A DNA stretch of 64,000 bases from Methanosphaera sp. BMS (GTDB lineage Archaea; Methanobacteriota; Methanobacteria; Methanobacteriales; Methanobacteriaceae). The stretch is taken from positions 558,001-622,000 of the forward strand of contig NZ_CP014213.1 of assembly GCF_003268005.1 (NCBI RefSeq). Direction: 5' to 3'. Under the pieces are notes generated by a model. The model was given only the letters and a program-made list of their open reading frames with translations. It did no database searches and was not told the origin of the DNA. Shown one piece after another: positions 1 through 9,401 of the stretch. Position 1 is the first letter of the stretch. Every line of letters begins with the position of its first letter. The translations under genes were made by a program, and so were the position numbers.

Positions 1-1
1 A

Positions 2-3000
2 CTTAACCTGGAATATGTCGAAGCTCAGGGAAAAACAGAACAACAGCTATTTGAAATGGCAGCTGAACTCATAAACACGGATCAATTCGGAGTTACCGAT
101 GATTTGTATTCCGTTGGGTTTACATCATTGATACTCATGAAATATAACTCGCTAATCTATGCACAGATGGGTGTAAACATTGATATATCCGTATTATTCA
201 ATGATCCAACAATCAGAAAACTTGCCACGCAAATCGATGGAAGCAGTCAAGATGTTGATTTGGCTGAAACTATCGAACTTGCCAAAACAATGGATTGTTT
301 CCCACTTACAGAAAACCAGTTAGGAGTATACTATGAATGTATGCAAAATCCTGATGAAATAAGATACACCCTACCGGCCGTCATAAGATTTGACAGTCAA
401 ATAGATGCACATAAATTAAAGGATGCTGTAATCCGTACTGTTGAGGCTCATTCATACCTTAAAACGAGGATTATAACTACAGATTCTGGTCTACTAAGAC
501 AAAAAAGAAATGATGACGCTCAAATTGATGAAATAGAAATTGTCAGTGTTGATTCAATAAGTGACAGTCAAATAATAGAAAACGATGTTAGGGTATTCAA
601 GTTTGGTGATGAACAACTATTCAGGTTTAAGATTTATCAGACACCTGATGAGGTAGTATTATTCAGTGATATCCATCATATAATTACCGATGGAGTGTCA
701 CAAATCAACCTATTTGCCGACATAGCAAGAGCCTATGAAGGTAAGCAATTGTCACAGGAAATTGTAGATGGATACGCTTATAGTCTTATCGAGGAGGAAA
801 ATAAAGATAGTGATAGATATCTTAAATCCAAGGAATTCTTTGATGATAAGCTGTCACAGGAGATTGAATCCACAATACTCACACCAAACCTTAACGGAAA
901 TCCGGATGAAGGTCAACTCAAAACGGTCATTGACGATTTTAATTCAGATAAAATCAATGAATTATGTGCAAAGTACTCATTAAGTAAGAATGCAGTCATA
1001 TTATCTGCCCTTACCTTAACGTTAAACAAGTACACGTTCAGTGATAAAACATTCATTACCACCATATTCAATGGAAGATCCAATCCATATTACTATGACA
1101 CACAGGGATTTTTAGTAAAAACACTTCCATTAATATTCAATAATGAAGATAGGCAAGTTCCAATTAAAGAGTTTATCAATGACATCAATGATGTATGGAA
1201 GGATACAATAACCCATACCGAATATCCATACACAAACATTGCAGACAGTTACCAATTAAAACCTGAATTCTTCTTCTCATATCAGGAATTCTATGATACG
1301 GATGGTATAATAATCAATGAAAAAACTTATCATGATTATGATTTGGCCGATGATAACATCGTGACAACTGAATATAAAGTCAATATGGATATATATGTAT
1401 TTGAAAACAAACTTGAATTCCTACTTGGCTATAATGACCAATTATACAGTGAAGATTATATTAAAACATTTATAAATTCAATGAAATTTGTTTTAGAACA
1501 ATACGTTGACATGAATATAGAACAAGAAAGAATTTGTGATGTTGAATTGAATAGTGTTAGTAAGCAACCGACATTTACGCCTGTTGAAACTCCATTTATA
1601 CATAAAAGATTCGAAAAACAAGTTGAAACCAAGCCTGATGACGTTGCAATAGTTTCAAATGGAGACGAATACACTTATAAACAGTTAAATGAATTAAGCA
1701 ATAAGATTGCCAATGGATTAATCAGTCGTGGAGTCAAGCCAAAGCATAATATTCTAATAATGCTTCCACGAACAATTGACCTGATAGCATCAATCATTGG
1801 TGTTTTAAAGGCTGGCTGTGGATTTATCCCACTGGACATGGAATATCCTAAGGAAAGAATAGAATACATATATGAAAACAGTCAAGCTGATTATATAATA
1901 GCTAATGAAAGCTATCAAAATGCATTGGACATCAAGGATTTACTCGAGCAAGAAAATACAGAAAATCCAAATGTGGAATTATCACCATCCGATACTGCAT
2001 ACATGATTTACACCTCGGGTTCTACAGGTAAGCCTAAGGGGGTTATGATTGGTCATGAAAATGCATGTAACCAGGTTGAAGTAAATCCAAAAGCAGAATA
2101 TGACAATCTCTTAAGTATTGCAACCATTGCATTTGACACATCATTGGAGGACATCTTGACCGGTATAACCAATGGTATCAAAATAATCTTTGCCAATGAC
2201 TCTGAAATCAAGAATGTAGTCGATTTAACCAAACTGATCAAGCAAGAAAAACCTGAGGTTATGGAATTTACACCTTCAAGATTACTGTCATACCTTGAAG
2301 TAGAGGAGTTCTGTGAGGTCATATCCTGTGCTAAATGTATCGTAATGGGTGGGGAACAGTTCTCGTCCAAGGCATTTAATGCAGTCAAGGAATACACCGA
2401 TGCTAAGGTATATAACAGTTATGGTCCAACAGAGGCGACAATAGCTTCAAACTATAAGCAAATAACCGATCCAGACAACATTACAATAGGTAAGGCTTTA
2501 CATAACTATGTAACAGAAGTTAGGGATATTGATGGAAAACTTCTTCCACAGGGAGTGATGGGAGAGTTATACATCGGTGGTGTTGGTGTAGGAAAAGGTT
2601 ACTATAACATGCCTGACAAAACTCAAGAAGTATACCTTTGGATAAATGACATTCCATACTACCGTAGCGGTGACTATGCAATAGAACTGCCTGATGGTGA
2701 AATAGACATTAAGGGAAGAATAGACAATCAAATCAAACTAAGAGGTCTTAGAATAGAAATCGGTGAAATAGAATCAAACATTTCCAGATTCCCAAATATC
2801 AAACAGAACATAGTTGTAATCAAGCAAATAAATGGCAGTGAGCATTTATGCACCTACTTTACATCAGAGGTTGATATTGATACAAGACTCTTAAAACGTT
2901 ATCTTGAAAGCAAGCTAACCAAATATATGGTACCATCAGTATTTATGCAAATAGATGAAATGCCACAAACACCTAACGGTAAAACGGACATCAAGGCATT

Positions 3001-6000
3001 ACCTGAACCTTCACTTGGACTTAATTATGTTGAACCTGAAACCGAAACCGAGAAGAAACTCTACAAACTGGTCTCATCAATTACAAACGTGGAACAATTC
3101 GGTATAACAGATGACCTATACACGTTGGGATTCACTTCATTAACATTGATGAAACTGAATTCATTAATATACAATGAAACTGACGTGAACATTGAAATAA
3201 CAGATTTATTCAATAGTCCTAGCATTCAAAGTCTTTCGGATAAGATAGACAATAATATAGATACGCAAATTGATATTCCTGAGATTATTGAAACCGCACG
3301 TTCAATGGATTTATTCCCATTAACAGCTAACCAGTTGGGTATATACTATGAATGTATGCAAACAGAAGAAATCAAGTATACGATGCCTTCTGCCATTAGA
3401 TTTGGTGGTGATATTGATGCAGATAAACTTAAGCAGGCAATCATTGATACAATTGAGGAACATCCATATCTTAAAACAAGAATAATTACGACAGCAGATG
3501 GTCAGCTAAGACAGAAACGATGTGATGATGCTGTAATTGACGAAATTGAAATAGTGGAAATTGATTCAATAACCAATAAAGAGATGATGGAAAATGACAT
3601 CAAATACATTCCATTGGATGATAATCAGCTCTTCAGATTCAAAATCTATAAGACTCCTAGTGAAACTGTTCTCTTCAGTGACATTCATCATATAATTACA
3701 GATGGCGTATCTCAGAATCTTCTATTCGAGGATATAATAAGTGCATATAACGGTGGAAAAATAAGTAAGGAGACGGTTGACGGATATGCTTACAGTCTGA
3801 TTGAAGAAAAACTCAGTGAAAATGAAGTTTCAAAAGAGTATTATAAAAACAAATTTGCACAGGGATTTGAATCCACGGTCTTAACTCCAAACTTAAATGG
3901 TAATCCTGATGAGGCCAAGATTAAACTCATAGAGGAAAGAATCAGTTCCGACTTCGTAAGATTATTCTGTAAGGATCATTCAATAAGTCCAAACGTATTG
4001 TTCATGACTGCTACAATACTTGCCTTAAACAAGTTCACATTCAGCGACAAGACATTGTTGACGACAATATTCAACGGCAGGTCCAATTCCAACTACTACA
4101 ATACTCAGGGAATGCTTGTTAAAACGTTACCAATAATGGTAAGTAGCCATGACAGGGAGATGATGGTTGAGGACTTCATTAAATTGGTTGATAAGACTTG
4201 GAAGAATTCATTGGTTCACAGCAATTATCCATACACTAAGCTTTCAGAACAATATCACCTAAAACCTGAATTCTTCTATGCATATCATGGAAAATTTGAG
4301 ACCGATAATCTTGAACTTGAGGGAAACACTTATGCTATGGAAGAACTTGACGGTACCGTTGCAACAGATTATAAAATCAACCTTGACATATTTGATGATG
4401 GAGATACAATTGGATTGATTCTTGAATATAATGATCAGCTATACACCAAGGATTATGTAGCCGAATTCCTGAATGCGATTAAATACATATTGGTACAGTT
4501 CTTTGTAAATGATATGGATAAGTTAAGAATCAATGAAATTGAACTTGCCGATGATTTTGCATTGCATGAATTTGAAGAGGTGTCAAATCCATTCTTGCAT
4601 AAGCGTTTTGAGGCACATGTTCTAACCAGTCCTGACAAAACGGCCCTTGTTGCAAGTGACGAATCATTAACATACGACCAACTTAATAGAAAGGCAAATC
4701 GTATAGCCAATGGATTGATTGACAGGGGTGTTAAAGCTGGAAGCAATATACTGATTATGCTTCCACGTACAAGTGACCTGATAGCTTCAATTATCGGTGT
4801 ATTAAAAGCAGGTTGTGCATTCATACCTCTTGATTTAAAGTTCCCGAAAGAAAGGATAGAGTACATCTATGAAAACAGTCAAGCGGATTATATAATTAAT
4901 GTAGATGGTATTGAACCAAATTCATTATCTGTCAAACAATTACTCTTGGAAGATAATGAGGAAAATCCAAACGTTGAAATTACACCGGATGACTTATCAT
5001 ACATGATTTATACCTCCGGTTCAACAGGTAATCCTAAAGGTGTAATGATATCACACGAAAATGCATGTAACCAGGTAGCATCAAATCCTAAATGCAGATA
5101 CAATAACCTGTTAAGTATTGCAACAATAGCATTCGACACATCACTTGAGGACATATTGACAGGAATAACAAACGGTATTAAAATAATATTTGCAAATGAT
5201 GATGAAATAAAAAGCATCGTGGAGCTAATCAGACTCATCAAACGTGAAAAACCTGAAGTAATGGAATTTACTCCTTCAAGATTACTGTCCTATCTTGAAT
5301 TTGATGAGTTCTGCGAAGTCATATCATGTGCCAAATGTATAGTAATGGGTGGAGAACAGTTCTCTGCCAAGGCATTTGAGGAAGTTAAAAAATATTGTGA
5401 CGCTGCAATATACAACAGTTATGGTCCAACAGAGGCAACGATAGCATCCAACTACAAAGAAATCACAGATCCAAATTACATCACAGTAGGTCCGGCCTTA
5501 ACAAACTACATAACAGAGGTTAGGGACATCGATGGAAAACTTCTACCAAAAGGAGTTATGGGAGAGTTGTATATCGGTGGAGTTGGTGTAGGAAAAGGTT
5601 ACTACAATATGCCTGAGAAAACAAGAGAGGTATACCTGAGGATAAACAACATCCCATACTACCGTAGCGGAGACTATGCAATAGAGCTACCGGATGGGGA
5701 CATTGACATTAAGGGAAGAATAGACAATCAAATCAAACTCAGGGGACTGAGAATAGAAATCGGTGAAATAGAATCAAACATATCAGACTATCCTAACATT
5801 AAACAAAACACAGTAGTCATCAAGAAAATCAGAAACAATGAACATCTATGTGCATACTACACTGCAGAAGAAGAAATCAACAAGGATGACCTTAAATCAT
5901 ACCTAAGCCAAAGACTAACTCAATATATGGTTCCTACGGTATTTATGCAAATAGATGAAATGCCACAGACACCAAACGGTAAAACAGATACCAAAGCATT

Positions 6001-7474
6001 ACCGGAACCTAAACTGGAATTAAACTATGTTCCACCAAAAAACAAACTTGAGCAAAGCATATGTGCCATATATTCATCCATATTGGATATTGAAGTGGTG
6101 GGAGCAGAAGATAACTTCTTTGAAATAGGTGGAACATCTCTCATAGCATCAAAACTCATCATTGAACTGCTTAAACAGGATTTTGACGTCAAATATGATG
6201 ACATATTCAGAAACCAGACACCAAGAAAACTCGCCAGTTTCCTCTCCGGTGATGAAATATCCGAAGATTTGGATGTTGAGATTATAGAAAACTATGATTA
6301 TACCAAAATCAACGAACTGCTTGCAAACAATACATTTGAAAACTTTGCAAATGGCAGGAATCGCGATATAGGAAACGTATTATTAACCGGAGTTACCGGT
6401 TTTCTAGGTATTCACGTGTTATATGAATACATCAAGAATGAAGATGGAATCATATATTGTATGCTAAGAAAAGGTTACTTTGACAGCTGTGAAGAACGCT
6501 TCATTGACATGATGAACTACTACTTCGAAGAAGACTTCAGTGACCTTATCGGTTCACGCATAATATTGACTGAAGGTGACATAACAAGCTTGGATGACTT
6601 TAAGAAATTAAACGAATGCCCAATCGATACAATCATCAACTGTGCAGCAATAGTAAAACACTACACCCACGATGACTATATCTTCAGGGTAAACGTCGAT
6701 GGAGTAATCAATGGACTTGAATTTGCAGAAGCAAATAATATAGCATATGTTCAAATATCAACTACAAGTGTATTGGACGAATACACAGAAGATATGAATA
6801 TTGATGATGTGCATTGTGATGAAAAAACATTATATTGGGGACAGGACTTGTCAAACAAGTACCTCAACAGTAAATTCCTTGCAGAAAGGTTAGTGCTTGA
6901 AAAGGCATTATCCGGTCTAACGGTAAAAGTCATCAGGGTAGGAAACCTTATGGCAAGATACTCGGATGGAGTATTCCAGAAAAACTATGATACGAACGCT
7001 TTTCTTAATAACATAAAGGCAATCAAAAACCTAAAGGCAACAATTCCAGCCATATCCGGTGAAATTGTTGAACTGAGTCCGATTGATTATGTTGCAAAAG
7101 CCACCCTTTCATTGTCAAAAACTCCAATGGAATCCGTGGTATTCCACGCCGTAAGCGATAAGTTTATTCCTATTAAAAAAATACTGGATGTCTTAAATTC
7201 ATTTGGCTATCCTATCAAAGAGGTTAACATAGATGAATTCAGAAAAATCTATGAACAAAACATGGATGAAAATATTCAGGGAATCATCACGGCTGATTTA
7301 ACCATTGACGACTTTGACTTTGAATATGATGATGAGAACGATGCGGGTAATCTTGTATTGATGGATCAGACACTTGATGTTCTTTATTCATTAGGATTCA
7401 AGTGGCCGGAATGTGATGACGGTTACATTGAGAAATTTATAAAATATTTAAATGAGGTACATTATTTTGATTAA
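2..7474 (+). CDS. Non-ribosomal peptide synthetase, 3' part: T-C-A-T-C-A-T-reductase (5' end outside window)
   Basis: The frame is open from base 2 with adenylation-to-carrier linker sequence, so the ATG at 56 is internal and the gene is cut by the window edge. Numbering from base 56: carrier domain with GFTSL (Ser24); condensation domain about 75-490 with HHIITDG near 207; adenylation domain about 510-1000 with YTSGSTGKPKG near 651, NSYGPTEAT and NGKTD; carrier with GFTSL; second condensation (HHIITDG near 1210) and adenylation (motif near 1651) domains; carrier with GGTSL near 2027; and a C-terminal thioester reductase about 2105-2472 with nucleotide-binding GVTGFLG and an SDR-type Tyr-x-x-x-Lys (YLNSK). 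Established for the family: each module adds one amino acid and the reductase releases the peptide as an aldehyde or alcohol. Both visible adenylation domains carry the pocket segment FDTSLED, so they probably use the same substrate, which I cannot name. It is followed closely by a MATE exporter. Confidence 0.95.
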   Translation, partial: LNLEYVEAQGKTEQQLFEMAAELINTDQFGVTDDLYSVGFTSLILMKYNSLIYAQMGVNIDISVLFNDPTIRKLATQIDGSSQDVDLAETIELAKTMDCFPLTENQLGVYYECMQNPDEIRYTLPAVIRFDSQIDAHKLKDAVIRTVEAHSYLKTRIITTDSGLLRQKRNDDAQIDEIEIVSVDSISDSQIIENDVRVFKFGDEQLFRFKIYQTPDEVVLFSDIHHIITDGVSQINLFADIARAYEGKQLSQEIVDGYAYSLIEEENKDSDRYLKSKEFFDDKLSQEIESTILTPNLNGNPDEGQLKTVIDDFNSDKINELCAKYSLSKNAVILSALTLTLNKYTFSDKTFITTIFNGRSNPYYYDTQGFLVKTLPLIFNNEDRQVPIKEFINDINDVWKDTITHTEYPYTNIADSYQLKPEFFFSYQEFYDTDGIIINEKTYHDYDLADDNIVTTEYKVNMDIYVFENKLEFLLGYNDQLYSEDYIKTFINSMKFVLEQYVDMNIEQERICDVELNSVSKQPTFTPVETPFIHKRFEKQVETKPDDVAIVSNGDEYTYKQLNELSNKIANGLISRGVKPKHNILIMLPRTIDLIASIIGVLKAGCGFIPLDMEYPKERIEYIYENSQADYIIANESYQNALDIKDLLEQENTENPNVELSPSDTAYMIYTSGSTGKPKGVMIGHENACNQVEVNPKAEYDNLLSIATIAFDTSLEDILTGITNGIKIIFANDSEIKNVVDLTKLIKQEKPEVMEFTPSRLLSYLEVEEFCEVISCAKCIVMGGEQFSSKAFNAVKEYTDAKVYNSYGPTEATIASNYKQITDPDNITIGKALHNYVTEVRDIDGKLLPQGVMGELYIGGVGVGKGYYNMPDKTQEVYLWINDIPYYRSGDYAIELPDGEIDIKGRIDNQIKLRGLRIEIGEIESNISRFPNIKQNIVVIKQINGSEHLCTYFTSEVDIDTRLLKRYLESKLTKYMVPSVFMQIDEMPQTPNGKTDIKALPEPSLGLNYVEPETETEKKLYKLVSSITNVEQFGITDDLYTLGFTSLTLMKLNSLIYNETDVNIEITDLFNSPSIQSLSDKIDNNIDTQIDIPEIIETARSMDLFPLTANQLGIYYECMQTEEIKYTMPSAIRFGGDIDADKLKQAIIDTIEEHPYLKTRIITTADGQLRQKRCDDAVIDEIEIVEIDSITNKEMMENDIKYIPLDDNQLFRFKIYKTPSETVLFSDIHHIITDGVSQNLLFEDIISAYNGGKISKETVDGYAYSLIEEKLSENEVSKEYYKNKFAQGFESTVLTPNLNGNPDEAKIKLIEERISSDFVRLFCKDHSISPNVLFMTATILALNKFTFSDKTLLTTIFNGRSNSNYYNTQGMLVKTLPIMVSSHDREMMVEDFIKLVDKTWKNSLVHSNYPYTKLSEQYHLKPEFFYAYHGKFETDNLELEGNTYAMEELDGTVATDYKINLDIFDDGDTIGLILEYNDQLYTKDYVAEFLNAIKYILVQFFVNDMDKLRINEIELADDFALHEFEEVSNPFLHKRFEAHVLTSPDKTALVASDESLTYDQLNRKANRIANGLIDRGVKAGSNILIMLPRTSDLIASIIGVLKAGCAFIPLDLKFPKERIEYIYENSQADYIINVDGIEPNSLSVKQLLLEDNEENPNVEITPDDLSYMIYTSGSTGNPKGVMISHENACNQVASNPKCRYNNLLSIATIAFDTSLEDILTGITNGIKIIFANDDEIKSIVELIRLIKREKPEVMEFTPSRLLSYLEFDEFCEVISCAKCIVMGGEQFSAKAFEEVKKYCDAAIYNSYGPTEATIASNYKEITDPNYITVGPALTNYITEVRDIDGKLLPKGVMGELYIGGVGVGKGYYNMPEKTREVYLRINNIPYYRSGDYAIELPDGDIDIKGRIDNQIKLRGLRIEIGEIESNISDYPNIKQNTVVIKKIRNNEHLCAYYTAEEEINKDDLKSYLSQRLTQYMVPTVFMQIDEMPQTPNGKTDTKALPEPKLELNYVPPKNKLEQSICAIYSSILDIEVVGAEDNFFEIGGTSLIASKLIIELLKQDFDVKYDDIFRNQTPRKLASFLSGDEISEDLDVEIIENYDYTKINELLANNTFENFANGRNRDIGNVLLTGVTGFLGIHVLYEYIKNEDGIIYCMLRKGYFDSCEERFIDMMNYYFEEDFSDLIGSRIILTEGDITSLDDFKKLNECPIDTIINCAAIVKHYTHDDYIFRVNVDGVINGLEFAEANNIAYVQISTTSVLDEYTEDMNIDDVHCDEKTLYWGQDLSNKYLNSKFLAERLVLEKALSGLTVKVIRVGNLMARYSDGVFQKNYDTNAFLNNIKAIKNLKATIPAISGEIVELSPIDYVAKATLSLSKTPMESVVFHAVSDKFIPIKKILDVLNSFGYPIKEVNIDEFRKIYEQNMDENIQGIITADLTIDDFDFEYDDENDAGNLVLMDQTLDVLYSLGFKWPECDDGYIEKFIKYLNEVHYFD
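62..6060 (+). repeat. Tandem module duplication inside the NRPS, period about 3.0 kb
   Basis: The carrier-condensation-adenylation block occurs twice in direct order. The carrier serines lie about 3002 bases apart, the condensation HHIITDG motifs about 1003 residues apart and the adenylation core motifs about 1000 residues apart. The adenylation halves are nearly identical at protein level over the substrate pocket, and at DNA level around 2660-2770 versus 5660-5770, which points to a recent duplication or ongoing gene conversion. Confidence 0.85.
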
Positions 7475-7492
7475 TAAATGGTGGTGAAAAAC

Positions 7493-9175
7493 ATGAATTT
7501 TAAAATAGCTGACAGTAAGTTTAAAGAATTATTATTGCCATCACTACTGATAGTCATGGCATTAAACATTAGTTCGGTAGTGGATTCATTCTTTTTAGGT
7601 ACATTTATCGGACCTAATGCCGTAGCTGCAATAGAATTATTAGAACCATTGGTTTTATTGATGACAGTCTTTGAATGGTTATTTGGATTGGGTGGTCAAA
7701 TATTATCATTGAATAAAAAATCCGAATTTGATGTTGACGGCAGCAACCGATACTTTACAATAGCAATCTTTTTGAGTTTTGTCGCCTCAGTCATAATGGC
7801 TATGGTTTGCATATTCTTTACGGATCCATTATCAAAGATATTAGGTGCATCCAGTGTTACAAAACCTTTGGTAATACAATATTTCACGTTCCTGTATGGA
7901 TGTTTTATAGTGGCAACCGTATCTGGTGTAATAACTCAATATATTCGTGTAGACGGCATGCCAAACTTTGCATCAGTAGTTATTGTTGTAGCTAACGTAA
8001 TAAACATCATATTGGATTATGTGTTCTTGTCATACTTTAAAATGGGCATGTCTTCAGCATCACTGGCATCCCTTATTGGATATACCGTTGCTCTTGCATT
8101 GTGTCTATATTACATCAGGTCTCCTAAAAGAACATTCAGATTTGTTCGTGCAGCATTTGAAATTAAGACCTTTCTTAAGTCCTCTTGGAAAATAATTAAA
8201 ATAGGATTCCCGGGTGCAAGTGTAGGTATCTTCGATGTGATATTTGTATATGTTATAAACTTGTTCCTGGCAGCCACTTTGGGTGATGTAGGTTTAACCA
8301 CTTACATGCTATGTGTGGACTTGCTGGTAATAGCAAGCATAGTTAATGTTGGGGTATCTGAAACACTGACTTCCATAGTTCCAATATACTATTCAAAACA
8401 TGACTATGTGAATTTAAATCATCTGATTAGGACTTCACTCTTAATCAGTATAACCTGTGCGACAGCAATTATATTAATCATATGGATATGGCCTCAAGGA
8501 TTCCTGGCAATGTATAACTTTAACCAGATTGAAATCGCAGATTTCGTCACACATGCTGTTAAGTTATATTCATTTTTCATACTATTGTCCATAGTGCCTA
8601 ACATGTTGGTATTCTATTATGAGGCTATTGAAAGATCTGTCTTATCAACAGTGCTTTCACTGCTGTTTGCATTGGTCTTACCATTAGCTTCAGTTTATGG
8701 ATTATATAATATTATGGGTTCGGATGGAATATGGATTGCTTTTTCAGTGGCATGTATTCTTTCAACTATCTTCATTGTAATAACCGTTAAGGTTATTCAA
8801 AGAAGGGAAGATAAATATGAGGGATTGTTCTTCATCGAAAAAGATTTGGTGCATAAAACCAAGAACTTTGTATTGACAAACAATGATATGGATGCAAGAA
8901 AAGAATGTATAAGTCACTTAAAAAGTTTAGATGCATCAGATGAGTTTTGTGTGAATGTTGAAAAGATTTTCAATGTTATCTTTGATACTAATGGGCCTGG
9001 TACCTACATGGAAATATTGGTTATAGATTATGATGACAACATCCACCTCGACATCAAATACGATGGAAATCTAGAGAATCTTGAACATATAAAAAATGTA
9101 TTTCCTGAGGGAATGCTTAAATATGCTGAAATATTGGGCTTTAACAATATTGAGTATGTGATGGATAAGGTTTAA
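7493..9175 (+). CDS. MATE-family multidrug/peptide efflux transporter with extra C-terminal cytoplasmic domain
   Basis: An inner-membrane antiporter of the MATE family with about twelve hydrophobic segments over roughly residues 10-450. The ORF opens at 7478, but GGTGGTG at 7480-7486 lies just upstream of the in-frame ATG at 7493, so I take 7493 as the start (MNFKIADSKF). It begins 18 bases after the NRPS stop and is almost certainly co-transcribed, so export of the peptide product is the natural role (inference from context; MATE genes next to NRPS genes are known in rumen Methanobrevibacter). The last 110 or so residues are hydrophilic, are not part of the normal MATE fold, and have a faint resemblance to anti-sigma/HATPase-like domains (a spacing such as NVIFDTNGPGTYMEI followed by IKYDG). 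That resemblance is weak and could be coincidental. Confidence 0.9.
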   Translation: MNFKIADSKFKELLLPSLLIVMALNISSVVDSFFLGTFIGPNAVAAIELLEPLVLLMTVFEWLFGLGGQILSLNKKSEFDVDGSNRYFTIAIFLSFVASVIMAMVCIFFTDPLSKILGASSVTKPLVIQYFTFLYGCFIVATVSGVITQYIRVDGMPNFASVVIVVANVINIILDYVFLSYFKMGMSSASLASLIGYTVALALCLYYIRSPKRTFRFVRAAFEIKTFLKSSWKIIKIGFPGASVGIFDVIFVYVINLFLAATLGDVGLTTYMLCVDLLVIASIVNVGVSETLTSIVPIYYSKHDYVNLNHLIRTSLLISITCATAIILIIWIWPQGFLAMYNFNQIEIADFVTHAVKLYSFFILLSIVPNMLVFYYEAIERSVLSTVLSLLFALVLPLASVYGLYNIMGSDGIWIAFSVACILSTIFIVITVKVIQRREDKYEGLFFIEKDLVHKTKNFVLTNNDMDARKECISHLKSLDASDEFCVNVEKIFNVIFDTNGPGTYMEILVIDYDDNIHLDIKYDGNLENLEHIKNVFPEGMLKYAEILGFNNIEYVMDKV

Positions 9176-9401
9176 TTACTTAATTCACCCCATTGTTTTC
9201 TTTTTTTTAAATATTCTTCTTTTTAACAGTTTTTAATATTCAATGAATAAAAAAACCTTTTTATGAAATTAAATATAATTAAGGACACCTGTTGATAAAA
9301 TATTTCAAGTTTTGATTTTTCACTAAAATGGTAAAACATTTATTTCTAAAAATTCATATATAACTAAAAAGGGGTACAAAAAATATGGAGAATTTGATAA
9401 T

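Noticed and set aside
56-58. ATG at 56 as the start of the NRPS
   Set aside because: The same frame is open to base 2 and encodes the linker that follows an adenylation domain, so the Met is internal and the gene is cut by the window edge.
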